From positions 11,012 through 75,011 of the forward strand of contig CAYWVO010000012.1 of assembly GCA_964461835.1 (NCBI GenBank): a stretch of DNA of 64,000 nt, written 5' to 3'. Below the pieces are notes generated by a model. The model ran no database searches. It was not told the origin of the DNA and saw only the letters and a list, made by a program, of their open reading frames with translations. Of this stretch, positions 37,141-45,315 are shown piece by piece. This DNA comes from CAYWVO01 sp964461835 (GTDB lineage Bacteria > Zixibacteria > MSB-5A5 > WJJR01 > JAJRUJ01). Each line of letters starts with the position of its first letter. Position 1 is the stretch's first letter. The position numbers and the translations under genes were made by a program.

Positions 37141-38106
37141 ATGGTCTCAACATTTCCGGACAGCAAACGGCAAGCAGTATCGAAGCGGTTTTTCTATCGC
37201 GTCGCTTGGTTCTCGCTGGTCGCGATGATTTCCGGCATTCCCTCATTGGCTCAGGCGGATCTCCCCTCGGACCAAGACCGGGCAGCTGCGTACACGCAGT
37301 CGTACGTCATCCTGCCGGCACAGGAGCGCGATCCACTCGCTGCACTCGACACCAACCAGGACCTCCGCGAGTGTGCGCAGGCACTCAATGAATTATTCTT
37401 GGAACGGGGGTTATACGTAATCGATCCGCGTGCCGGCTTCATGCTGGATGAACGTCTGCGGGCGACGGGTATAATCGCCGAAAGAAGGTTGGCCGAAACA
37501 GAGGAGATATTCGCCTCGCGGTTGTTGGCCGATGTTGAAGTTCGCTTTTCCCTGAAGGAGGTACGTCGGGGAATACCCGCAAGTACCGGCCTAACCATCC
37601 AGGTAGATATTCAATGTCTCTCTCAGGACGGCCGCTTGATTACCGCGGATGCACTCGCCGGCGCCGGAGGCAGTAAGAGCAACAAATCGGTGACCATTCG
37701 TGCAGCCGCATATGCCGCCGGCCGTCGTTTGCTGAGCCGTTTGGCAGTGGCTGAAACAAGCACCGGATCGCGACCGCTCACCTTGCGCGTAATTGTCCAG
37801 TTCTCAACTAAGGCAACAGATCGTCACCATGCCTGTCCGCGGCGAGCGCTGCTGGATGCGATGCATGAAACCGCAGACCTGGTAAAAGAGAATATCATCA
37901 CCGCCAAGACCATTGACTGTTGGATTTTCCTGAAAGAGAAGGAAAAAGACGGCGAGCATTGGTTGGCGAAAGTGATCGAGACCTTTGCCGAACGCTGTGA
38001 TCAACCTGTGAAAGAAGTCCTTATGAAAGATAATCTCATCCTATTGAAAGTGATTGAGCCACAACCGAAGGGGATATCCCCGCCAACTAAGGAGGAAGAG
38101 AAATGA
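37141..38106 (+). CDS. Exported protein, unknown function (related to 35802-37082)
   Basis: 321 aa. Signal peptide with a long basic n-region, cleaved after about A39 ('FSLVAMISGIPSLAQA'). The ribosome binding site is weak for the chosen ATG. From residue ~54 it shares the 'LP....DPLAALD...LRECA' pattern with the preceding protein, then continues with an alpha/beta region and ends in a Lys/Glu-rich tail. Its stop overlaps the next start by four bases (ATGA), and the Shine-Dalgarno of the next gene lies in its last codons, so the two are translationally coupled. Confidence 0.55.
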   Translation: MVSTFPDSKRQAVSKRFFYRVAWFSLVAMISGIPSLAQADLPSDQDRAAAYTQSYVILPAQERDPLAALDTNQDLRECAQALNELFLERGLYVIDPRAGFMLDERLRATGIIAERRLAETEEIFASRLLADVEVRFSLKEVRRGIPASTGLTIQVDIQCLSQDGRLITADALAGAGGSKSNKSVTIRAAAYAAGRRLLSRLAVAETSTGSRPLTLRVIVQFSTKATDRHHACPRRALLDAMHETADLVKENIITAKTIDCWIFLKEKEKDGEHWLAKVIETFAERCDQPVKEVLMKDNLILLKVIEPQPKGISPPTKEEEK

Positions 38107-39428
38107 AACATATCTTCATCGCTGTTTTGTTACTTGCGCTGACGTGGTCGCCGGCGAGCGCCGATCGCTGGAATTCCATGCGGGTCAGCATCGAAGTCTC
38201 CGGTGTTAACGACGAACCCGCACCTGCGGTAGCAAAACGTCTGGCACGGGCGATGGATAAAATCGATGTCATCGTTGAGGAAGGGTCAAGCCTGGTCTTA
38301 CAGGGTGAGTTGGCAATCGAGCGTGAGCAAGAAATTCCCGGCGGATTCTCAGGATCCCAGTTTCTGGTTAATAACCGGCTCGATCTGGCCATCGTTGATC
38401 GCGAAACCGGCAACCGACTGGCTACCGCAGTTTTCTATGCAAAGGGCATGGACAACGACCGTGCGCGCGCTATCCGAGCCTCGTATCGGAAATTCACGTT
38501 TCCCAAGGACGAATTAGCCACATTCTACGACCGCGCTCAGCAACGGTTGATCAAGGTCATGGAAGAAGCCAACGCCTCCCTCCTGGAGGAGGGTGAGGCA
38601 CTGTACGGCAGAAAGAAACGCGATCAAGCACTGAACGTGCTGGCCTCGATTGATAAATCTTCCGCCAGTTATCCCGCGGCCCGGTCACTTATCGACAAAA
38701 TCAAAGAAGAACAGTGGGTGATTTGGCAGGACTCTCTCGAACATGAGCGAAAGATGATGGAAGAAACGACCAGGCAGGATTCCATTCGCGTTGATTCTCT
38801 TCGCCAGGAAAAGGAGAAGGCGTTAGCGGAGGCGCAAAAGGTGTCTGATTCCCTCGCAATCGTCAAGGCGGTGGGAGACAGCATCAAAGCCTCATTAGAA
38901 ATCGAACGTTCGGAAACTGAACACCAGCGACTCCAGGTGGCATTGAAACAGGCGGAAGCGAAAGCAGAAAGCCTGCGCATTATTCGCAACCTTGTCGAGC
39001 AGCAATCCAATCAGATAATCCGGGAGCAGAAGAAGGCCGAGCAGGAGCGCAAGAAAAACCGCGACACCATCTCTTCTCTGACCGACCTCATTACCGGAGG
39101 CGTGGCCAAATTGTCCGACTCCATGGCCCGGTTTCTAGGTCGGAAGAATATCGAACTTCCAGAAGAATTGGTTGGTCAATGGCAGTCCAGTGATTGCAGC
39201 ATCGATATCCGTAGCAACGGCGATTTCACGATGAATACGCCATCTGAACCCAAATATATTCACGGGTACGTGGCTGTGGTGAAGGATGGTATCATGGTTT
39301 TGTGTGCGGAGAATCAGGATATCGACGAAAAAAACAAAAACTGGCAGGTTCGTTATAAAATTGAGCGGTCGGGTTCGCTTGTGATTGCGGCCGCCAGCGG
39401 ATTCGTGCGACATTTCGTGCGGGGGTAA
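38103..39428 (+). CDS. Exported coiled-coil protein
   Basis: 441 aa; AAGGAGG seven bases before the ATG; signal peptide 1-20 ('IFIAVLLLALTWSPASA'). Residues ~21-160 form an alpha/beta domain containing 'NNRLDLAIVDRETGNRLA', reminiscent of CsgG/LPP20-like lipoprotein-type domains. Residues ~160-345 are helical, with a long heptad-like coiled coil rich in Glu/Lys/Gln ('QEKEKALAEAQKVSDSLA'). The last ~75 residues are a compact beta domain ('LPEELVGQWQSSDCSIDI'). It is probably a periplasmic scaffold. It links the exported genes to the cytoplasmic chaperone genes that follow 35 bases later. Confidence 0.55.
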   Translation: MKHIFIAVLLLALTWSPASADRWNSMRVSIEVSGVNDEPAPAVAKRLARAMDKIDVIVEEGSSLVLQGELAIEREQEIPGGFSGSQFLVNNRLDLAIVDRETGNRLATAVFYAKGMDNDRARAIRASYRKFTFPKDELATFYDRAQQRLIKVMEEANASLLEEGEALYGRKKRDQALNVLASIDKSSASYPAARSLIDKIKEEQWVIWQDSLEHERKMMEETTRQDSIRVDSLRQEKEKALAEAQKVSDSLAIVKAVGDSIKASLEIERSETEHQRLQVALKQAEAKAESLRIIRNLVEQQSNQIIREQKKAEQERKKNRDTISSLTDLITGGVAKLSDSMARFLGRKNIELPEELVGQWQSSDCSIDIRSNGDFTMNTPSEPKYIHGYVAVVKDGIMVLCAENQDIDEKNKNWQVRYKIERSGSLVIAAASGFVRHFVRG

Positions 39429-39463
39429 CGCAGCATAGAGCCTGAAATCAACAGGAGTGATCA

Positions 39464-40111
39464 ATGACGAAAGGTCCTAAACATTCAGACGATACCCCGT
39501 CCCCCTCTGCAACAGAGCAACCAGATGCAGTCAGGTCCGAGTCTGCTGAACCGCAAGACACCACCTCTGATGGGAACGGAGTAACAGCCGGAGATTTGCT
39601 CGCAGCGATTCATGCCTTGGATCAGCGGCTCTCCGAACACCTGGCGGCGACCGCGCGGTGCAATCAGACTGCGTTTGATCGTCTCTACGAGGAAATGGAA
39701 CAGTACAAAAACAATTTCCTGCTGGAGATTCAACGGGGACTGCTAATCGATATTATGTTGTTGTATGACGGAGTGCACAAGTGCCTCATGCATTACCATC
39801 AGACAGATTCAATCGATCGCAATGCGCTTGTAGGAAATCTCGAAGGATTGCTGGTCGAAACCGAAGAAATCCTGGCTCGCCGGGATATCCTGCCTATGAC
39901 CGAACCGCACGCAAAACTGGATCGCACAACCCAAAAGGCGGTCAAGTCTATTCACACGACCGATCCCGGCGAAGACCTGACAATTGTGGATAAAATGCGA
40001 ACGGGTTTTCTCATCGGTAAACGCGTGTTCCGGCGGGAAGAGGTAGTCATCAAGAAATATATCCCGGATGAAGGTTCGGGTTCTCTCAAAATCAGTAACG
40101 AGGATGAGTGA
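39464..40111 (+). CDS. GrpE-like protein (putative nucleotide exchange factor)
   Basis: 215 aa, no signal peptide; CAGGAG before the ATG. A Ser/Thr/Pro/Glu-rich tail (1-~40) is followed by a long helix (~42-100, 'EQYKNNFLLEIQRGLLIDIM'), a four-helix-like segment, and a C-terminal beta part 'KMRTGFLIGKRVFRREEVVIKKY' that matches the GrpE beta domain pattern (hydrophobic, 'GY.l..rvlRpa.V.V'). The overall order is that of GrpE, but the sequence is very divergent. Its position directly before an Hsp70 gene makes a dedicated exchange factor the best reading. It is unlikely to be the housekeeping GrpE. Confidence 0.65.
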   Translation: MTKGPKHSDDTPSPSATEQPDAVRSESAEPQDTTSDGNGVTAGDLLAAIHALDQRLSEHLAATARCNQTAFDRLYEEMEQYKNNFLLEIQRGLLIDIMLLYDGVHKCLMHYHQTDSIDRNALVGNLEGLLVETEEILARRDILPMTEPHAKLDRTTQKAVKSIHTTDPGEDLTIVDKMRTGFLIGKRVFRREEVVIKKYIPDEGSGSLKISNEDE

Positions 40112-40166
40112 ATGCCAAATTGTCAAGTTGCTGAGGTAATCTCATAGGTCAACGAGGAGGAAAAAC

Positions 40167-41726
40167 ATGAACAATACCGCTGGTAACAAAATTGTTGGGA
40201 TTGACCTGGGAACGACGTTCTCGGCGATTTCCCATATCAATGAACACGGAAAACCGGAAACCATTCTCAACAACGATGGCACTCCCACGACACCATCCGC
40301 AGTTTTATTCGAGAGTGCCGACAATATTGTTGTCGGCCAATTGGCGCGCGACAGTGCGGTGAGTTCTCCCCACAATGTGGTCACACTCGTCAAACGGGAA
40401 ATGGGCCGCGATACGAAATTCGACCCTGCCGACCAGGAATTTACCCCGGAAGAAATCTCAGCGATGATTCTGCGCAAACTCAAACAAGATGCAGAGAGCA
40501 GACTGGGCATGCCAATCACCCAGGCGGTGATCACGGTGCCGGCGTATTTCGGAACCGCAGAACGTAAGGCGACCGAGGACGCCGGTGAGATGGCGGGGCT
40601 TACGGTCGCGCATATCCTTAACGAACCGACTGCCGCCGCACTGGCATTTGGTTTGGCCAACCCTGACCGTGAGCAGACGTTGCTCGTGTATGACCTCGGC
40701 GGCGGCACCTTCGACATCACCCTGTTGAAAATTCGTCCGCCGGCAAACGGCTCGTTGCCGGACGTGGAGATGATCTCCACCGGTGGTAATCATGATTTGG
40801 GTGGCGTCAACTGGGACGAGCGAATCATCGACTACGTTGCCGAGCAGTTCGCCGAACAACACGGATCCGACCCGCGGGACAATCTGGCCAGCAAACAGGA
40901 TTTGTACATTCGCTGCGAAAAGGCGAAGATTGCCCTGGCTAAGGTGGCTAAGACGCGCATTGCCTGCCAACACGATGGTCAAACCGTGGTGGTCGAATTG
41001 GATCGCGGCAAACTTGATGAATTGACCGCCGATTTACTCCAACTCACTGTCGACGAGATGGATCAGCTGTTGGCCGATAAGGGCGTTGCTCCAGAGAGTG
41101 TCGACCAGGTAATCTGCGCCGGCGGATCAACACGGCTGTTAACCGTACGCGAAATGCTTCAACGGCGATTCCCCGGCAAGGTCAACACCGCCATTGACCC
41201 GGATCAGTGTGTGGCGCAGGGAGCTGCGTGGATGGGACATCTCATTGCGGCGACAAAGGATGGAAGTGGCGAAACGATAACGGTCACCGACGTTGCTCCG
41301 CATGCCTTGGGGGTTGCGGCGCTTAATGAAGCGAAAGAACTGCGTATCTATCCCCTTATCCCCAAAGACACTCAGTTGCCTTGTGGAAGTAAAGACACTT
41401 TCTACACCTCAGATGGCAATCAAACCGGGGTGGAAATTAAGGTCTATGAAAACGAGGTGCGTTCCAAACAGGAGGTCACCGACCTCTCAGCCGGACAGAT
41501 GATCGGCGAGGCAATTTACTTATCCGGTCTCCCCGGTGGCCGCCCTCCCGGTCAGCCTATCGAAGTGACGTTCAGTTTTGATGCCAGTTTCCGGCTGGGA
41601 GTAACCGCAGTCGATGTGAACACCGGCACGACAATTAATGCCGAATTCGTGCTGGGCTCCAGACTTGACACTGTGCAAAAGGAAAATACGGCCAAAATGT
41701 TGGCAGATACAGAAATTCAAAGTTGA
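40167..41726 (+). CDS. Hsp70/DnaK-family chaperone lacking the helical lid
   Basis: 519 aa; GAGGAGG before the ATG; cytoplasmic. The three Hsp70 signatures are present: 'GIDLGTTFSAI' (11-21), 'LVYDLGGGTFDITLLKI' and 'VDQVICAGGSTRLLTVREML', so ATPase activity should be intact. The beta substrate-binding domain follows ('APHALGVAALNEAKELRIY', 'FDASFRLGVTAVDVNTG'). The chain ends about 35 residues after the beta domain, whereas DnaK (~640 aa) has a helical lid of ~100 residues and a tail. Short Hsp70s of this kind are known in some bacterial lineages but usually not in a GrpE/J/envelope context. It is probably a specialised chaperone for this system. Confidence 0.9.
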   Translation: MNNTAGNKIVGIDLGTTFSAISHINEHGKPETILNNDGTPTTPSAVLFESADNIVVGQLARDSAVSSPHNVVTLVKREMGRDTKFDPADQEFTPEEISAMILRKLKQDAESRLGMPITQAVITVPAYFGTAERKATEDAGEMAGLTVAHILNEPTAAALAFGLANPDREQTLLVYDLGGGTFDITLLKIRPPANGSLPDVEMISTGGNHDLGGVNWDERIIDYVAEQFAEQHGSDPRDNLASKQDLYIRCEKAKIALAKVAKTRIACQHDGQTVVVELDRGKLDELTADLLQLTVDEMDQLLADKGVAPESVDQVICAGGSTRLLTVREMLQRRFPGKVNTAIDPDQCVAQGAAWMGHLIAATKDGSGETITVTDVAPHALGVAALNEAKELRIYPLIPKDTQLPCGSKDTFYTSDGNQTGVEIKVYENEVRSKQEVTDLSAGQMIGEAIYLSGLPGGRPPGQPIEVTFSFDASFRLGVTAVDVNTGTTINAEFVLGSRLDTVQKENTAKMLADTEIQS

Positions 41727-41780
41727 TCGCTGAGGGTTGAGCTCGCGAAGGCGTACCCGCCAGGGGAGGATTATACAAAG

Positions 41781-42998
41781 ATGACGAAGGGCTCGGTTCC
41801 AAGAGATAGATTATATAAAAAGTTGGGCATCCCGGAGCGACGCAACGACCCGACGCTACCGGATAAAAATTACTTCTACTTGCTCGGGATAAATGAGGAT
41901 CAGGATGATCACGAGGTAGCCGCGCAGGTCGGGCAGGCCTATGCCAAGCGCATGCAGGACTTTAAAACATACGGCCACATCGATCGCTCTGAAGCAGGAC
42001 GACTCCAGAAGGAATGCACAAAGGCGAAGCGAGCGCTGAGCGATCCACAACTGCTGGACGCCCACCGTCAGATGGTGCGCCATCTCCGTCTGGACGATTT
42101 CGCGACGGAAGCAGAGCGGCTGCACCAGGGCGCGGTCACAGAAGAACACGCCGCCACGATTCTCAAACAAAGCGCCGCTACCTACGGATTTCCTGCATCA
42201 GAAGTGGATCAGGTCGTGAAGGACCTTCTGGAAAGATTCGGGTCTTGGGCGGTGAGCCAGGAGGTGGTGTCCCATCCCCTGCCCCGCTGGCTATGGATCT
42301 CGCTGCCGGTAGTTTTCTTCGGGGCCTTGGTTTCGCACGGTCTACTGGCCTTCCTTTCTCTGACTGCACTGGCAATCGGTCTGTTGCAATCAATCAGGTT
42401 GCGCAGTGGCGGATATGCTGCCTGGGGATTCACGTCCTTCTTTTTTGGGCTTTTGTGCTTCATGGTGTTTGACTTCTCTGTGCCTCCGGCGTCAGTCAAC
42501 GGCGGGCATAACGACGGGTTTTTCAATCCACAATCTGCTCCTGTCGGCGGAGCAAAAGGGACCGAGGCGGGCCCGCTATCTCTGGCTGCGGGGGACTATT
42601 CCGGATGGCAGATGGAGGGGTCCGCATTCGGCACCGCGCCGGTATCCGAGACAATCGAAGGTGACATGATGCACTTTGCCGATTCCTTCAAACCGACCCA
42701 GAGCGACAACGCGACGGGGCGATTAACCTCCGGTTCGTTTGTCATCGAATATCGGCGGCTCCGCTTTCTGATTGCGGGCGGGAAATATCCCGGACGATGC
42801 TGTGTGAATCTTGTGGCCAACGGTGATGTCCAGCGAACCGCGACCGGAAGCGCCGACAGAGAACTGCGGGAAGTCGTCTGGGATCTCACTGATCTGATCG
42901 GGCAGACGGCACATATTGAAATCCTGGATATTGTAGGTTCTACAAATCCCTTCGCCCCCGGTTGGATTCGGGCGGGAGAGTTTACGTTTCTCCAGTAG
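41781..42998 (+). CDS. Membrane J-like protein with C-terminal lectin-like domain
   Basis: 405 aa. Residues ~30-97 look like a degenerate J domain ('NYFYLLGINEDQDDHEV' to 'AKRALSDPQLLDAHR'). The HPD motif that stimulates Hsp70 is absent; the helix II-III loop reads 'YAKRMQDFK'. A helical linker follows, then three predicted transmembrane segments (~169-186, 188-205, 213-230). If the N-terminus is cytoplasmic, the rest is outside. Residues ~270-405 match the C-terminal beta-sandwich of GH32-type enzymes and related lectin-like domains ('GDYSGWQMEGSAFGTAP', 'GRLTSGSFVIEYRRLRFLI'). Located 54 bases after the Hsp70 gene, it may tether that chaperone to the membrane. Confidence 0.65.
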   Translation: MTKGSVPRDRLYKKLGIPERRNDPTLPDKNYFYLLGINEDQDDHEVAAQVGQAYAKRMQDFKTYGHIDRSEAGRLQKECTKAKRALSDPQLLDAHRQMVRHLRLDDFATEAERLHQGAVTEEHAATILKQSAATYGFPASEVDQVVKDLLERFGSWAVSQEVVSHPLPRWLWISLPVVFFGALVSHGLLAFLSLTALAIGLLQSIRLRSGGYAAWGFTSFFFGLLCFMVFDFSVPPASVNGGHNDGFFNPQSAPVGGAKGTEAGPLSLAAGDYSGWQMEGSAFGTAPVSETIEGDMMHFADSFKPTQSDNATGRLTSGSFVIEYRRLRFLIAGGKYPGRCCVNLVANGDVQRTATGSADRELREVVWDLTDLIGQTAHIEILDIVGSTNPFAPGWIRAGEFTFLQ

Positions 42999-43177
42999 AC
43001 CGAAGATCGTGGATCGTGTGTGGATGATTTGTACGGATGCGGGGATTTCGATACGTCACCAATGCGTTGACAGCTTAGCGCTCAAACTCAACTCCGTGTA
43101 GCTGTGCCGGCGCGGTCAAAGACGCACGCAAGGCAAATCCGTGGTTGCACCGCAACCAGATAACCGTTAGAGCAAAC

Positions 43178-45112
43178 CTACTTCAGCAGCAGCATCTTGC
43201 GGGAGTCCGTAAACTCTCCTGCTTGTAAACGATAGAAGTACACGCCGCTGGGATTTTCTGCTGCCTCCCAGACCGTGCTGTAATTGCCGGCCGGGAGTTG
43301 TCGGTCTAATACCGTCTCCACCAGTTGTCCCCGGACATTGAAGACCTCCAGCGTGACTCGCGATGCCTTCGCCAATCTGAAGTGAATCCGCGTTGAAGGG
43401 TTAAACGGATTGGGGGTATTCTGGCGCAGGGAGAACTCAATGGGGAGTGTACCTTCCTCACTGATCACACCAGTGATCTGATCGATGGTCACGTGGGCGG
43501 TCGCCTGTAAACTCCCGGAGGAATCCTCTGCCGACACCGTGAACTCGCCCAGCGTGGGGCCGGCCTCGTATATACCGTCTTCGCTAATAGTACCACCCGT
43601 GGCGCTCCACGTTGGGGTGAACGCCATTACCCCACCCACTTGATCGATTCCTTCAGCAAAAAACGCAACAATAGCTCCGGGATCGATGGTGACCGAATCA
43701 GGCACAACATGAATAGCGGCAAGAGTCGGTTGATACGCCATCACGAGTGTAACCGCGGTGTCCGCCCGGTTCGGATCGGACACCGATTCGCACGCGGCCG
43801 TTAGGCTCGAACCGGTCAGATCGCCGGCACCGGGTGGAATCGAAAGGACGACTTCGACCAGACCGGGATCGCTGCCGGTCAGTGCTACGGTAGCAGATGC
43901 GGGCGAACTCAGCCACCCTTGTGAATCAGAGAGGTCAATATCGACAGTGGCGGTGGATCCTGACCAGTCTCGCACGGCAACCATAATCGTATCAACCGTG
44001 CCAAGGGTGAAGAAGAGTGTGTCGGCGCCAAAGCTTGCCGTCAGAGCCGGCACCTCATCAAGCCATTCACTCACCTGCACACCGCTGGAGATCGGATCGC
44101 CGCTGCCCGTACCTTCACCGGAAGGTTCGTCAATCGCACCCCACCAGTTGCCCTCAGCAGCAACACTACCCGCACCCCCATTGGCGATACCGAAATCAGT
44201 GTTGCCCGAAACGATACTGCCCTCGACAACAAGCGGTCCATCGAGGTTCCACATGATGCCGGGCCCCGCATTATCGGTAATTGCCGCTCCACGGATCTCG
44301 GATTCGTCACCAATGGCGAAATCGAGCGTTTCAGACTGGGGAAAGGCGGCACTAATTCCCTGCGCGCTATCTTCCCGCGGTTTCCCCAGGAGACCACCCA
44401 GGCCATTCGTGCACAGCGTTACGGCGCCAAGCTCCAAAATGCCGCCTTCTTCATTTTCATAAAAATAGTTACGTTCCGCCGGATCCGCGCCCCCGATCAC
44501 GTTTGCCTTGCTGTAGTTCATATTCAAGCCCCACTTATTACCGTGGAACGTACACCCCTCCACGACGCTCGTGTTACTATTGTTATGCAAAAGCGCCAGC
44601 GCGGAATTGGTGAAATTCCGGAACTCAATGTTGCGGATTTCATGGCCACCGCTCGAGAAGACTAATCTGGAGACATTGGGCGTGCCGAGACCGTCCAGCA
44701 CGACATTGGTCGACCCATCTATCTGGCCGTCGATAATCACGGGTGCGGAGATATTGGGAAAAAAGTTGGTCGTTTTGGAGATCACCGACGCCGACGCCGC
44801 GAAACGTATTTCCGTCAGCCCCCCTGAGTAGTTGGCATTCTCAATTGCCGCACGCAAGGTCGGGTGGAAGAAAATACCGTCATCCAGATTGGTATCGGGG
44901 AGATCACTGGGGTCAGTAATAACATAGGTATCCACGGGCGTACGGCCGTCCAAGTGCTCGGGCCGGCTCAGCATCGCCAGCGCTCGTTTGCTCACACTAG
45001 TGGTCGTTTTTGTTTTTTGCGGGGGTTCGGCCTCAGCCGAGGATGACGCACCTCCCAGTGAAGCACAGATCATCAGTACTGCTATCGTCATAGGCTTAAC
45101 GTGCGACCACAC
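43178..45112 (-). CDS. Secreted parallel beta-helix protein with T9SS/FlgD-like C-terminal domain
   Basis: 644 aa from the GTG at 45112, chosen because GGAGG lies six bases upstream and a clean signal peptide follows ('VKPMTIAVLMICASLGGASSSAEA'); the frame also stays open to a TTG at 45148 with no ribosome binding site. Residues ~60-330 form a right-handed beta-helix of the polymorphic outer membrane/pectate lyase type ('GHEIRNIEFRNFTNSALALL'). Ig-like repeats follow. The last ~85 residues are a FlgD-like/type IX sorting domain: 'LRQNTPNPFNPST', 'VTLEVFNVRGQLV', 'SGVYFYRLQAGEF', 'KMLLLK'. It is exported and surface-attached or released, with no catalytic motif seen. Confidence 0.82.
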   Translation of the reverse strand: MWSHVKPMTIAVLMICASLGGASSSAEAEPPQKTKTTTSVSKRALAMLSRPEHLDGRTPVDTYVITDPSDLPDTNLDDGIFFHPTLRAAIENANYSGGLTEIRFAASASVISKTTNFFPNISAPVIIDGQIDGSTNVVLDGLGTPNVSRLVFSSGGHEIRNIEFRNFTNSALALLHNNSNTSVVEGCTFHGNKWGLNMNYSKANVIGGADPAERNYFYENEEGGILELGAVTLCTNGLGGLLGKPREDSAQGISAAFPQSETLDFAIGDESEIRGAAITDNAGPGIMWNLDGPLVVEGSIVSGNTDFGIANGGAGSVAAEGNWWGAIDEPSGEGTGSGDPISSGVQVSEWLDEVPALTASFGADTLFFTLGTVDTIMVAVRDWSGSTATVDIDLSDSQGWLSSPASATVALTGSDPGLVEVVLSIPPGAGDLTGSSLTAACESVSDPNRADTAVTLVMAYQPTLAAIHVVPDSVTIDPGAIVAFFAEGIDQVGGVMAFTPTWSATGGTISEDGIYEAGPTLGEFTVSAEDSSGSLQATAHVTIDQITGVISEEGTLPIEFSLRQNTPNPFNPSTRIHFRLAKASRVTLEVFNVRGQLVETVLDRQLPAGNYSTVWEAAENPSGVYFYRLQAGEFTDSRKMLLLK

Positions 45113-45315
45113 AACTGACCTCCAACCGTTTACCGTCGCCTGAATCAACCAGAGAGGCCGACAGACACCTGGAATGACGACAAACAGCGTCTCGTTCTTT
45201 GCTTAGTGTACGTCCCCCCGAGCGTTCCTATGAGTGAGGTTCTTGAGACCTGGGGCGGAGACGACGATCGGAAGGATCAAATGTGGTTGCCGGAAACTGT
45301 GGTGCGCTTGCTCAA

